Positions 1 through 8,271 of a stretch of 64,000 nucleotides of DNA are shown here, one piece after another. The translations under genes and the position numbers were made by a program. The notes beneath the pieces were generated by a model. The model was not told the DNA's origin. It saw nothing but the letters and a program-made list of their open reading frames with translations, and ran no database searches. Each line of letters opens with the position of its first letter. The first letter of the stretch is position 1. Origin of the DNA: Nonomuraea glycinis (GTDB lineage: Bacteria > Actinomycetota > Actinomycetes > Streptosporangiales > Streptosporangiaceae); contig NZ_BMNK01000003.1 in assembly GCF_014646515.1 (NCBI RefSeq), positions 389,430 through 453,429 of the forward strand, read 5' to 3'.

Positions 1-2
1 AT

Positions 3-1301
3 CTCCGGCGCCTCGCCTGGAACGGCATCTCGCTGTCCCACGAGGGAATGGCTCTCTACCTGGCCTTCCAATACGTGCCCGCGCCGTACACCATCTTCGA
101 GGACATCCGCCGACCGCAACCAGGGACGGTCATCACCCGTCGGCACGGCCGGCTTTCAGAAAGGCACGTCGATCATCGCCCGCCATCGGCCGACGATCTG
201 ATCGGGGAATCGGAAGAGCCCGAGCCACTGCCAACGGAACCCTTCTTCGAGGTGCTCACCACCGCCCTGCGGGAACGGACTGCGGACGTCGAACGGCTCG
301 GCATGACACTCAGCGGCGGAATCGACACCAGCACCAACGCCGTCCTGCTGACACGCCGGCTAGGCCGCAGGCCGGTGGCTTACACCGCGTCGTTCGCCGA
401 GGCGGGATACGACGAGTCGGACTACGCCGCGCTGGTGGCGGATCATCTCGGGCTGGAGCACATCGTGATTCCGGTACGGCCGTCCGATCTGCACGTGCTG
501 CCGCGACTGGTGCGAGACTTCGAGACTCCCAACGCCGACCAGGCGGCCTTCGCCACCCACCTGCTGGCCACAGCGGCAGCCGAACGATGTGACCTGATGG
601 TGACCGGCGAGGGCGGCGACGAGGTACTGGGATTTCCGATGTCACCCTCCGATGACATCCACTGGGCTAGCTTGCCCGGCGATTCGACGGCACTCGCCCG
701 GCTCTACCTGAACCGAATTCGGCTGGCCGACGAGACATTGCATCAACGGTTCTCGAAGAGCCTGGACGTACCAGCCGATCTGCCCGTTCGCGTGCTGGCC
801 GGGATCTACGAGGAGCACCGCGCCCGGTCCGGACTCGATCGCCTGCTGTTCGGCCAGTGGCGCACGTGGCTGACCGAGGGCGTCTACATGAAGGACACTC
901 GGGTGTTCGGCGGCGCCGGAATGGACACCGCGCTCCCCTTCGCCGACCCCAGAGTGCTGCGTTTCGTCGCCTCCTTACAGGCCCGGGCACGCTACGACGC
1001 TCTGGACGGCAAGGAACTGCTCCGATCGGGTATCCGCGGCCACCTGCCTCCCTCCATCCTCACCCGGGCGAAGCACAAGTTCTGGATCCCCTTCGAAGAG
1101 TGGTTCCGCGGCCCTCTCCGCGACCAACTACACGATTCCCTCCTTTCTCGTCAAATCATCTCAGACACCTTCGAACACGACATAGTTCGCAAATTGGTAG
1201 AGGAACACGACGATAATGTATCGGACCACAGTCGAGTGTTATGGTCCCTGATCTTTCTATACTTCTGGCTGGACAATCTTCCGTCTATGCGATCTCAATG
1301 A
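3..1301 (+). CDS. Asparagine synthase-like amidotransferase, 5' end outside window
   Basis: Transfers ammonia (normally from glutamine) onto an AMP-activated carboxylate; in secondary metabolism AsnB relatives also close amide or isopeptide bonds. The frame is open from base 3, and the first visible residues end in a stretch like the close of the N-terminal glutaminase domain (FQYVPAPYTIF, then PG). The synthetase domain follows, with the PP-loop SGGIDTS at 312-332 and GEGGDE near 607-624. The loop has Thr where SGGxDSS is usual. The C-terminus has AKHKFWIPFEEWFR, typical of the family. Two TTA and several ATA codons are unlike most of the window. It is followed after 25 bases by a dehydrogenase, so the two are probably one operon. 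Substrate unknown; a lasso-peptide-type cyclase is possible but unsupported without the upstream genes. Confidence 0.85.
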   Translation, partial: LRRLAWNGISLSHEGMALYLAFQYVPAPYTIFEDIRRPQPGTVITRRHGRLSERHVDHRPPSADDLIGESEEPEPLPTEPFFEVLTTALRERTADVERLGMTLSGGIDTSTNAVLLTRRLGRRPVAYTASFAEAGYDESDYAALVADHLGLEHIVIPVRPSDLHVLPRLVRDFETPNADQAAFATHLLATAAAERCDLMVTGEGGDEVLGFPMSPSDDIHWASLPGDSTALARLYLNRIRLADETLHQRFSKSLDVPADLPVRVLAGIYEEHRARSGLDRLLFGQWRTWLTEGVYMKDTRVFGGAGMDTALPFADPRVLRFVASLQARARYDALDGKELLRSGIRGHLPPSILTRAKHKFWIPFEEWFRGPLRDQLHDSLLSRQIISDTFEHDIVRKLVEEHDDNVSDHSRVLWSLIFLYFWLDNLPSMRSQ

Positions 1302-1326
1302 GCTACGGAAAGGCCAGGAGGCTACA

Positions 1327-2379
1327 TTGCGGGCACTCACTATCATTCCCGGACACGCAAACTCCGCTGCGATTACCGAGCTGGAAGATCTCGACCCCAA
1401 ACCGGATCATCTCATCATCCAGGGCGTATCGCTCGGGATATGCGCGACCGACCGGGATCTCGCCTCCGGCCTTTTCGGAATGGCGGCCAATGGCCATGAC
1501 CACCTCGTCCTCGGACATGAATCAGTAGGACGCGTCATCCACGCACCCGTGGGCTCCTCCTGCGCCCCTGGCACACTCGTGACCGGCTATGTCCGCTTCC
1601 CCGACCCCATCCCCTGCTCCGCCTGCGCGGCAGGGGAGTCCGACATGTGTGTCAACGGCGCCTACACCGAGCGTGGCATCAAGGGCCGGGATGGATTCGG
1701 GTCGGAGATGTGGACGTCCCATCCCGATGACGTACTGGCGATTCCGTCGTCCATGGTGAGCACCGGCGTGCTCGTGGAACCTGCCAGTGTGGCCGCCAAA
1801 GGCTGGGCCCACATCGACGCCATCGGAAAGCGGGCGTGGTTCGCCCCCCGCGTCGTACTCATTTCCGGCGCGGGGACGGTTGGGTTGATGTGCGGACTTC
1901 TCGCCGCCGGGCGCGGGCTGGAAGTCCACCTGTTCGATCGATTGAAGTCGGGGCCACGGCCACTTCTCGCCCGCGGCCTTGACGCCCATTACCACACCGG
2001 GGATATCTCCACGGTGATGCAGAAGATCTCGCCCGACATAGTCATAGACACGACGGGAGCAGGCGATGTGGTGACCGAGGAGATAAAAGGTCTGAACCGA
2101 AACGGAATTCTCTGCATCATCGGCTTTTCTTGGCCTCCGCTCGATCTCTCGGTGGACGCCAACCACCTCTACCGCGAGATGGTGATGAGAAACAACGTGA
2201 CCTTCGGGATCGTCAATGCCAGCAGAGAACATTTCAAAGCGGCGGCCGAGGCGCTCGCCAACGCCGAGCAGGGTTGGCTGGAAGAGTTGATCACCAGAAG
2301 ACTGCCACTCTCCCGGGCCGTGGAGGGTTTGCTCATCCGTGACGACGACATAAAGACAATAATAGAAATAGGCGGATGA
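1327..2379 (+). CDS. Zinc-type MDR dehydrogenase, glucose-dehydrogenase-like
   Basis: Medium-chain dehydrogenase/reductase, 350 residues. GICATDRD and LVLGHESVGRV near residues 37-75 give the catalytic zinc ligands; the Cys-Asp/Thr, His-Glu pattern resembles archaeal-type glucose 1-dehydrogenases. A Cys-rich stretch (PCSACAAGESDMC, near 98-110) fits the structural zinc lobe. The nucleotide fold has SGAGTVGLM near 180. The TTG start is preceded by AGGAGG six bases upstream, a good ribosome site. The last codons include four ATA, rare in this genome. It ends six bases before the next gene, so it is co-transcribed. Oxidation of a sugar or cyclitol is likely; the true substrate cannot be read. 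Confidence 0.85.
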   Translation: MRALTIIPGHANSAAITELEDLDPKPDHLIIQGVSLGICATDRDLASGLFGMAANGHDHLVLGHESVGRVIHAPVGSSCAPGTLVTGYVRFPDPIPCSACAAGESDMCVNGAYTERGIKGRDGFGSEMWTSHPDDVLAIPSSMVSTGVLVEPASVAAKGWAHIDAIGKRAWFAPRVVLISGAGTVGLMCGLLAAGRGLEVHLFDRLKSGPRPLLARGLDAHYHTGDISTVMQKISPDIVIDTTGAGDVVTEEIKGLNRNGILCIIGFSWPPLDLSVDANHLYREMVMRNNVTFGIVNASREHFKAAAEALANAEQGWLEELITRRLPLSRAVEGLLIRDDDIKTIIEIGG

Positions 2380-2385
2380 GCTGAT

Positions 2386-3132
2386 ATGGATGTGACAGTC
2401 GGTGACATAGTCGGCAATGTTGCCGCCAGCATAGTCGTTGCATTAGCCGCCTTCACCGTAGGACTACTCGCAGAGCGTTACCGAGGCAGAAGGGCACTGG
2501 ACCACATGAAGTGGCTTGTCGGGCGTGCCCAGAACGTGCAGATCGTACTGCCGAGTTTCGGCATCGAAAGCCTGCCCATTCCCCACCTCGGCGTAGAGGC
2601 CAGGTTCCCGGCGAACGTCATGTTGATGCCGATGGCGGAAGGCGTCGCCATCGCGAAGCTCACCGACGGCATTCGAGCCGTCAGTCGCAGATGTTCTTTC
2701 CGTATGCACCCGGCGACAGAATACGACTCCTCGGCCGCCATGACATTTTGCATCGGCGGTCCGAGCGTCAACGCCGTGTCACGCAAAATCATCGAGGAGC
2801 AGTTCTCCGAGTTCGAGATCCTCTACCCCGAGCATGAGGGCCGATACGGCTCGACACATTTCCGCCCCCGCCGTGACACCGAAGACACCCTCCGGGAGGA
2901 CTACGGTTTCGTCTTCGTTCACTGGCGCAGCCCCACCGAGTGCAGCGTCATCCTTTGCGGCGTTTGGGCCATGGGAACGGACATGGCGGCAAGGGGTCTG
3001 CTGGAACTCGGGAAGCATCACGATGCGCTGGCGCTCCTGCGTGAGCGCAAGAACTGCCTCTTCACCTACTACGGCAAGGTCGAAGGGGTCATCGGCGGAG
3101 AGATCTCGCTCATTGAAACCCGCATCCTCTGA
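2386..3132 (+). CDS. Membrane-anchored protein with GGPxxN/DYG/GT motifs, unknown function
   Basis: A 248-residue protein. One hydrophobic helix (about residues 10-27) is followed by a positively charged YRGRR, so the rest is probably cytoplasmic. The soluble part has a spaced motif series: IGGPSVN near 122, DYGFVF near 168, CGVWAMGTDMAARGLLE near 190 and a closing Phe...GKVEG...GGEIS segment. I recall a similar series in uncharacterised bacterial proteins with variable N-termini, but no function is assigned to it; a Rossmann-like nucleotide- or nucleoside-binding fold is a guess. It carries an in-frame TTA codon (2443-2445), which in streptomycetes ties translation to the bldA tRNA. It follows the dehydrogenase by six bases. 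Confidence 0.75.
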   Translation: MDVTVGDIVGNVAASIVVALAAFTVGLLAERYRGRRALDHMKWLVGRAQNVQIVLPSFGIESLPIPHLGVEARFPANVMLMPMAEGVAIAKLTDGIRAVSRRCSFRMHPATEYDSSAAMTFCIGGPSVNAVSRKIIEEQFSEFEILYPEHEGRYGSTHFRPRRDTEDTLREDYGFVFVHWRSPTECSVILCGVWAMGTDMAARGLLELGKHHDALALLRERKNCLFTYYGKVEGVIGGEISLIETRIL

Positions 3133-3227
3133 CCGACATATCTGACGATCATGCGAGGTCGGGGACAGCCATTGATGAAATGCGCTATCGCCCCATAGAA
3201 GATGCTGTGATTCCGCAGGCTCCGGGT

Positions 3228-3962
3228 TCAGATGGTGAAGTCGCGGAGCAGGCCCGAGTAGCGTTTGGGCAGCGGGTGGGCGTACTCCCCTCGGGTGCTC
3301 GTGCGCAGGCCGAGGGCGACCAGCGACTCCACGAGCTTGGTGGCCGCCGCCACGCCGTCGATCACCGGGACGCCCAGGTCCCGCGAGACCTCCGTACAGA
3401 AGTCCGCCATGCCCGCGCAGCCCAGCACGATCGTGTCGCTGCCGTCGGTCTCCAGCGCGGTGGCGCACAGCTCGGCCACCACCTTGCGGGCGTCGGAGGC
3501 GGGGTCGTCCAGGTCCAGGACCGGGATGTCACAGGCGTGCACGCCCCGGCAGGCGGCGCCGAAGCCGTACTCACGGGCCAGGTGCCAGGCGCGGCCGACC
3601 GTTCTGGACAGGGTGGTGACGACGCTGAAGCCGCTGCCGACCAGGGTGGCCGCGTGCATGGCCGCCTCGGCGATCCCCACCACCGGACCGGCGGCCAGCT
3701 CACGGGCCGCGTGCAGGCCCGGGTCGCCGAAGCAGGCGATGACGTACCCGTCCACGCCGTCGCGCTCCCCGGCCGCGATCTCCGCGAGCAGCCCCGGCAC
3801 GGCCAGCGCCTCGTCGTAGTGGCTCTCGATGGAGGCCGGCCCCATGGCGGGGCTGACGGCCGTGATGACGGTGGCAGGCGCCGCGACCGCCCGGGCGCAG
3901 CGGCCGATGGTCTCGGTCATGGCCCGGGCGGTGTTGGGGTTGATCACCTTGATGTGCGCCAT
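3228..3962 (-). CDS. Asp/Glu/hydantoin racemase family protein
   Basis: Racemase of the aspartate/glutamate/hydantoin superfamily, 244 residues, the usual size. The paired catalytic cysteines are visible: VIACFGDP (Cys77) and VLGCAGM (Cys182). The start INPNT is typical of hydantoin and allantoin racemases. It probably interconverts enantiomers of allantoin or a 5-substituted hydantoin so that a stereospecific hydrolase can act; the hydrolase is not in this window. The ATG overlaps the stop of the upstream permease by one base (TGATG), so translation is coupled and the transported compound is probably its substrate. Confidence 0.88.
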   Translation of the reverse strand: MAHIKVINPNTARAMTETIGRCARAVAAPATVITAVSPAMGPASIESHYDEALAVPGLLAEIAAGERDGVDGYVIACFGDPGLHAARELAAGPVVGIAEAAMHAATLVGSGFSVVTTLSRTVGRAWHLAREYGFGAACRGVHACDIPVLDLDDPASDARKVVAELCATALETDGSDTIVLGCAGMADFCTEVSRDLGVPVIDGVAAATKLVESLVALGLRTSTRGEYAHPLPKRYSGLLRDFTI

Positions 3963-5464
3963 CAACCGTCCTGCACGCTGATGGAGATCCGCGGCGTACG
4001 GCGTTCCAGCGCGATCAGCGCCACGAAGCCGAGCCCGCAGCCGATGAACCAGCTGTAGTCGGAGATCCAGCCGTAGTCGGCCGTGGTGACGCCGAGGTCG
4101 ATCAGCATCTTCGGCAGGAGCACCGAGGCCATCGCGGGCACGCCCGCGGCGACGGTCGCCCAGACGGCGTTGGGGTTGAACCCGCCGCGGAACCAGTAGC
4201 GGCCGTCCGGGTTCATGGTGAACATGTCGTCCACGATGACCCGCTGCCGCGCGCAGATGTAGTAGCCGGCGATCAGGATGCCGAACAGCGGCCCGATGAG
4301 CGCGCCGAGCAGGCCCAGCGTGTAGTGGATGGCGTCCGGGTTGCTGTACCAGTTCCACGGCGTGAGCAGCACCGAGCCGACGGCCGCGATCATGCCGCCG
4401 GTGCGCCAGCTGATCCGCTGCGGGCTGACGTTGGAGAAGTCGAACGCCGGCGAGATGAAGTTGGCCACGATGTTGATGCCGACCGTCGCGATGACGAAGG
4501 TGAGCCCGCCGAGCAGGATCGCGAACGGCGTGTCGATGCGCTCCACGGTGTGGATCGGGTCGGTGATGAGCTCGCCGAAGACGGGCACGGTGGCCGAGGC
4601 GGTGATCACGGTCAGCACGGAGAAGAACAGGAAGTTGATCGGCAGCCCGAGGAGGTTGCCCCGCTTGACGGCCTCGAACGATCCGGCGTACCGGGAGAAG
4701 TCCCCGAAGTTCAGCATCGGACCGGAGAAGTACGACACGACCAGCGCGATCGCGCCGAGCATGACCGGGATGGACTCGGCGAAGCCGAGGCTCTCCCCCT
4801 GGGAGAGGTCGAGGCTGATGTTCTCCCAGCCCGCCTGGCTCACCAGGTAGACGGCCAGCGCCAGCATGACGACGTAGACCGCCGGCCCCGCCCAGTCGAT
4901 GAACCGCCGGATCGACTCCATGCCCCGCCAGAAGACGGCTGCCTGGGCCACCCAGAGAATGGCGTAACAGATGTAGCCGAGCGCGGACAGCCCGAGGAAG
5001 GTCGGCGTGTTCAGCGCGGCCGTGGCCGGCCAGAACTTGAGGAAAACGATGATCAGGGCCTGCGAGGCGAGGTACGTCTGCACGCCGTACCAGGCGATGG
5101 CGATGACGCCGCGGACGATGGCGGGGATGTTCGCGCCGAGCACGCCGAAGACGGCCCGGTTGATCACCGGGTACGGCACGCCCGTGACCTGGCTCGGCTT
5201 GGCCACCAGGTTGCAGAACACGTTGACGATGACGATGCCGGCGACGAGCGCGAACAGCACCTGCCAGCTCGCCAGCCCGAGCGCGAACAGGCTGCCCGCG
5301 GTGACGTAGCCGCCGACGCTGTGCACGTCGGACATCCAGAAGGCGAAGATGTTGTACGACGACCAGGTCTGCTTCTTCAGCGGCGCCAGGTCCTCGTTCG
5401 CGAGGCGGGGGTCGTAGTCGGGCTCAGGCTCGGTGAGGGGGCGGGGGGCGGGAGGCTCGATCAT
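3962..5464 (-). CDS. NCS1 family nucleobase/hydantoin/allantoin permease
   Basis: Cation-coupled importer of the NCS1 family (Mhp1/PucI/FurA type), 500 residues with about twelve membrane helices. Family marks near the N-terminus are NEDLAPL, then WSSYNIFAFWMSD; GDFSRYAG lies in the middle. The start chosen is the ATG at 5464, which begins MIEPPAPRP and has CCAGGA upstream; a GTG 66 bases earlier would add a non-conserved extension into the operator. Together with the racemase it suggests uptake and processing of allantoin or hydantoins as nitrogen source. Transcription is divergent from the cupin-XRE regulator, with a palindrome in the gap. Confidence 0.9.
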   Translation of the reverse strand: MIEPPAPRPLTEPEPDYDPRLANEDLAPLKKQTWSSYNIFAFWMSDVHSVGGYVTAGSLFALGLASWQVLFALVAGIVIVNVFCNLVAKPSQVTGVPYPVINRAVFGVLGANIPAIVRGVIAIAWYGVQTYLASQALIIVFLKFWPATAALNTPTFLGLSALGYICYAILWVAQAAVFWRGMESIRRFIDWAGPAVYVVMLALAVYLVSQAGWENISLDLSQGESLGFAESIPVMLGAIALVVSYFSGPMLNFGDFSRYAGSFEAVKRGNLLGLPINFLFFSVLTVITASATVPVFGELITDPIHTVERIDTPFAILLGGLTFVIATVGINIVANFISPAFDFSNVSPQRISWRTGGMIAAVGSVLLTPWNWYSNPDAIHYTLGLLGALIGPLFGILIAGYYICARQRVIVDDMFTMNPDGRYWFRGGFNPNAVWATVAAGVPAMASVLLPKMLIDLGVTTADYGWISDYSWFIGCGLGFVALIALERRTPRISISVQDG

Positions 5465-5510
5465 CGCGGCATCCTGGGGGGATAGATTGCTGCTGTGGAT
5501 TGCCCTGCCT

Positions 5511-5528
5511 GTTAAGTAACCACTTAAC
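5511..5528. promoter_or_regulatory. Palindromic operator candidate
   Basis: GTTAAGT-AACC-ACTTAAC is a perfect 7-bp inverted repeat in the gap between the permease operon and the divergent regulator. A further GTTAAC (5535-5540) and GTTAAA (from 5575) lie closer to the regulator. Position and symmetry fit binding by the dimeric regulator encoded next to it, controlling both directions. Inference from sequence only. Confidence 0.55.
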
Positions 5529-5587
5529 ACTGGCCGTTAACCTATGTCTGTACACGCGGGCCCGAATTGCGGCCGTGTTAAACCCTT

Positions 5588-6202
5588 GTGACAACCAGTG
5601 CGGAGCACATGACAGACCTGGAAGCGGTCAGCAGCGAGTTCCTGGGCAGGCGGCTACGTGAGCTCCGCCTGCGGTCGGGCAAGTCGCTGCGCGCGGTGGC
5701 GCGCGAGCTCGGCATCTCGGCCAGCGCGGTCTCCCAGATCGAGCGGGGCCAGATGCGTCCGTCGGTGAGCAGGCTGATCGCCTTCGTCTCCGCCATCGAC
5801 GTCCCCCTGGCCGCCGTGTTCGACCAGCCGGACAGCCCTGACCAGGAGCCCACGCAGACCTTCGCGATCCGGCGCTCGTGGGAGGTCTCACCCATCCGCC
5901 TCGACGGCGGCGTCACCTTCCGCCGACTCTCCCCCGTGCCGGCCCCCGACGTGGAATTCTTCGAGTCGACCTACCCGCCGGGCGCGGTCTCCACGGCACA
6001 CGGCCAGTTCCTCAAACACGACGGGTACGAGGTCGGCACGGTGACCTCGGGTGAGCTGACCATCGAGTTCGAATCCGAGCTGGTCATCCTGGCCCCCGGC
6101 GACTCGATCACCTTCCCCTGCACCCGCCCCCACATCATCGGCAACCGCTCCCCCGACACGACAGCGGTGGCCACCTGGCTGATCGTCCACCGCAGCATCT
6201 GA
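5588..6202 (+). CDS. XRE-family regulator with C-terminal cupin sensor domain
   Basis: 204 residues. An N-terminal helix-turn-helix (about residues 18-72) has LGISASAVSQIERGQMRPS, the standard XRE recognition region, and a cupin domain (about 115-200) has HGQFLKHDGYEVGTVTSGEL and LAPGDSITFPC. Such proteins sense a small ligand in the cupin and regulate neighbouring catabolic genes. The divergent permease-racemase operon is the obvious target, through the palindrome between them. The GTG at 5588 is the first start; the ATG at 5609 is equally possible. Confidence 0.88.
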   Translation: MTTSAEHMTDLEAVSSEFLGRRLRELRLRSGKSLRAVARELGISASAVSQIERGQMRPSVSRLIAFVSAIDVPLAAVFDQPDSPDQEPTQTFAIRRSWEVSPIRLDGGVTFRRLSPVPAPDVEFFESTYPPGAVSTAHGQFLKHDGYEVGTVTSGELTIEFESELVILAPGDSITFPCTRPHIIGNRSPDTTAVATWLIVHRSI

Positions 6203-6396
6203 AGGCCCAGCCCCCGCCGCCTGCAAAGGCGCGGTTCTCGCCGAAGGACGCGCTGCGCGCGGGGCGGCTCGGGCTGTGCTTGCGAACGACGACGGGCCAG
6301 GGCGATCAGCCGGGCCACGCGCGGGCGCGATGGTTGTGGATCAGCGTGGCCTGCTGGGAGAGCGTCGCGGCGTACAGGCCCGCAGCTTTCGCTCCT

Positions 6397-6418
6397 TTAT
6401 ATAGGGAGCTTATATAGG
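6397..6418 (+). promoter_or_regulatory. Repeated TTATATAGG operator/promoter element before marR
   Basis: TTATATAGG occurs twice (6397-6405 and 6410-6418), 13 bases apart, immediately upstream of the MarR gene. The first copy also sits in an imperfect inverted repeat with outer arms GCTCC and GGAGC. It is unusually AT-rich for this genome. It probably overlaps the promoter and is an autoregulatory MarR site. Confidence 0.5.
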
Positions 6419-6429
6419 TTGCTGATAGA

Positions 6430-6921
6430 ATGCGGAGCATGTCCCTGATTCCGTCGCCTACCGGCCTGGACGTCGAAGCGCTGGACCTCGCCATGGAGCA
6501 GTTCACGGCGGCGTTCATCCGCCTGGCGTCGGTTGAGCAGATGAGCTTTACCACCTTGGGTGTCCTGCACACTCTGGCGGGCGCCGGACCGATGCGGCTG
6601 TCTGAACTGACGGCGAGCGAGCGAGTCACCCAACCGGCGATGACGCAGCTCGTCACCCGGCTCGAGCAGGACGGCCTGGCCGTGCGGTCCCCGGACCCCT
6701 CGGACCGCCGGGCGGTGCTGGTGCAGGTCACGCCCGCCGGTGCCAAGGTGGTCGAATCGCGGCGAAAGGAGCGCATCGGCCGCCTGGCCGACCTGGCCGG
6801 CCGGCTCGACGCGCACCACCGGCAGGCACTCGCCGCGTCGCTGCCCGCGCTCCTCGAAATGGCCCGGCTCGCCGCCCGACCACCCAGTGGGCCGACGGCA
6901 CCGCTTCGCCCCGCCCAGTAA
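6430..6921 (+). CDS. MarR-family transcriptional regulator
   Basis: 163 residues with a winged-helix fold: LSELTASERVTQPAMTQLVTRLEQDGLAVR (given here as its two halves, recognition helix then wing) and the DPSDRRAVLVQVT wing, a clear MarR signature near residues 57-100. Usually a dimeric repressor released by a phenolic or xenobiotic ligand. The ATG at 6430 would give an almost leaderless message; ATG 6439 has GGAG just upstream and is possible. It sits 11 bases before the epoxide hydrolase gene, so it probably controls its own operon. Confidence 0.88.
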   Translation: MRSMSLIPSPTGLDVEALDLAMEQFTAAFIRLASVEQMSFTTLGVLHTLAGAGPMRLSELTASERVTQPAMTQLVTRLEQDGLAVRSPDPSDRRAVLVQVTPAGAKVVESRRKERIGRLADLAGRLDAHHRQALAASLPALLEMARLAARPPSGPTAPLRPAQ

Positions 6922-6932
6922 GGAACCACGCC

Positions 6933-8168
6933 ATGACCACCCCGCACGGCTTCCCCCTGGAGCCCACCCCGATCCATGTGCCCGACGAGGTCCTCGATGA
7001 CCTGCGCGCCCGTCTCACACTGACCCGTCCGCCGCTGGACGAGGGAAATGCGGACTGGTCCTACGGCGTCCCGGACAGCTATCTCCGCGAGCTGGTCGCC
7101 TACTGGCGGGACGACTACGACTGGCACAAGGCCGAGGCCGCCATCAACGCCTACGAGCACTACCAGGTGAGCGTCGCCGGTGTCCCGGTGCACTTCATGC
7201 GCAAGCCCGGCCGCGGCCCCCGCCCGATCCCGTTGATCCTCACCCACGGCTGGCCGTGGACGTTCTGGCACTGGTCTAAGGTGATCGACCCGCTCGCCGA
7301 CCCGGCCGCGTTCGGCGGTGACCCCGCCGACGCGTTCGACGTCATCGTGCCGTCCCTGCCCGGATTCGGCTTCCCCGGCCCGCTCACCGGCTTTCCGGAC
7401 GTCAACTTCTGGAAGGTCTCCGACCTCTGGCACACCCTGATGACCGAGACCCTGGGATACGAGAAGTACGCCGCCGGGGGCTGCGACATCGGCGGGATCG
7501 TCTCCAGCCAGCTCGGCCACAAGTACGCCGACGAGCTGTACGGCATCCACATCGGCTCTGGGTTGCCGCTCGACTTCTTCACCGGCCCCCGCGCCTGGGA
7601 CTTCGCCCGGAATCGGCCCCTCACCGACGACCAGCCCGCCGATGCCCGCGCCCGCATCATCGAGCTGGACCACCGCTCGGCGTCCCACCTCACCGTGCAC
7701 ATGCTCGACGGCGCCACCTTGGCCCACGGGCTGAGCGACTCACCCGCCGGACTGCTCGCCTGGCTGCTGGAGCGCTGGAACGCCTGGAGCGACAACGGTG
7801 GCGACGTCGAGTCCGTCTTCACCAAGGACGACCTGCTCACCCACGCCACGATCTACTGGGTGAACAACTCCATCGCCACGTCGATGCGTTACTACGCCAA
7901 CGCCAACCGCTACCCCTGGGCCCCCGCCCACGACCGCGCCCCGGTCGTGCAGGCCCCGGTCGGCCTCACCTTCGTCACGTACGAGAACCCGCCCGGCATC
8001 CACACCGCCAACGAGCGCGTCCGGGCGTTCAAGACCGGCCCGCAGGCCGACTGGTTCAACCACGTCAACGTCAACGCCCACGACCACGGCGGCCACTTCA
8101 TCCCCTGGGAGAACCCCGACGCCTGGGTGAGCGACCTGCGCCGCACCTTCCACGGCCGCAGGCCCTGA
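6933..8168 (+). CDS. Epoxide hydrolase family protein (EPHN type)
   Basis: Alpha/beta hydrolase with an N-terminal epoxide hydrolase domain, 411 residues. It opens epoxides by attack of an aspartate, forming a diol. HGWP at 105-108 forms the oxyanion region. The nucleophile is probably Asp185 in AGGCDIGG (the usual motif is GGDWG). HDHGGHFIPWE near the end supplies the catalytic His. No signal peptide. The MarR gene directly upstream suggests induction by a xenobiotic or lipid epoxide; substrate unknown. Confidence 0.85.
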   Translation: MTTPHGFPLEPTPIHVPDEVLDDLRARLTLTRPPLDEGNADWSYGVPDSYLRELVAYWRDDYDWHKAEAAINAYEHYQVSVAGVPVHFMRKPGRGPRPIPLILTHGWPWTFWHWSKVIDPLADPAAFGGDPADAFDVIVPSLPGFGFPGPLTGFPDVNFWKVSDLWHTLMTETLGYEKYAAGGCDIGGIVSSQLGHKYADELYGIHIGSGLPLDFFTGPRAWDFARNRPLTDDQPADARARIIELDHRSASHLTVHMLDGATLAHGLSDSPAGLLAWLLERWNAWSDNGGDVESVFTKDDLLTHATIYWVNNSIATSMRYYANANRYPWAPAHDRAPVVQAPVGLTFVTYENPPGIHTANERVRAFKTGPQADWFNHVNVNAHDHGGHFIPWENPDAWVSDLRRTFHGRRP

Positions 8169-8271
8169 CCGACCCTGCGAAACAGACCGGGGCCCGCGAA
8201 CGCAGCATGTTCAGAAGCCGGCGCCGGGGCCGCGTCACCACCCGCGTGCGAGGCATGGCAAGATCGCGGCC

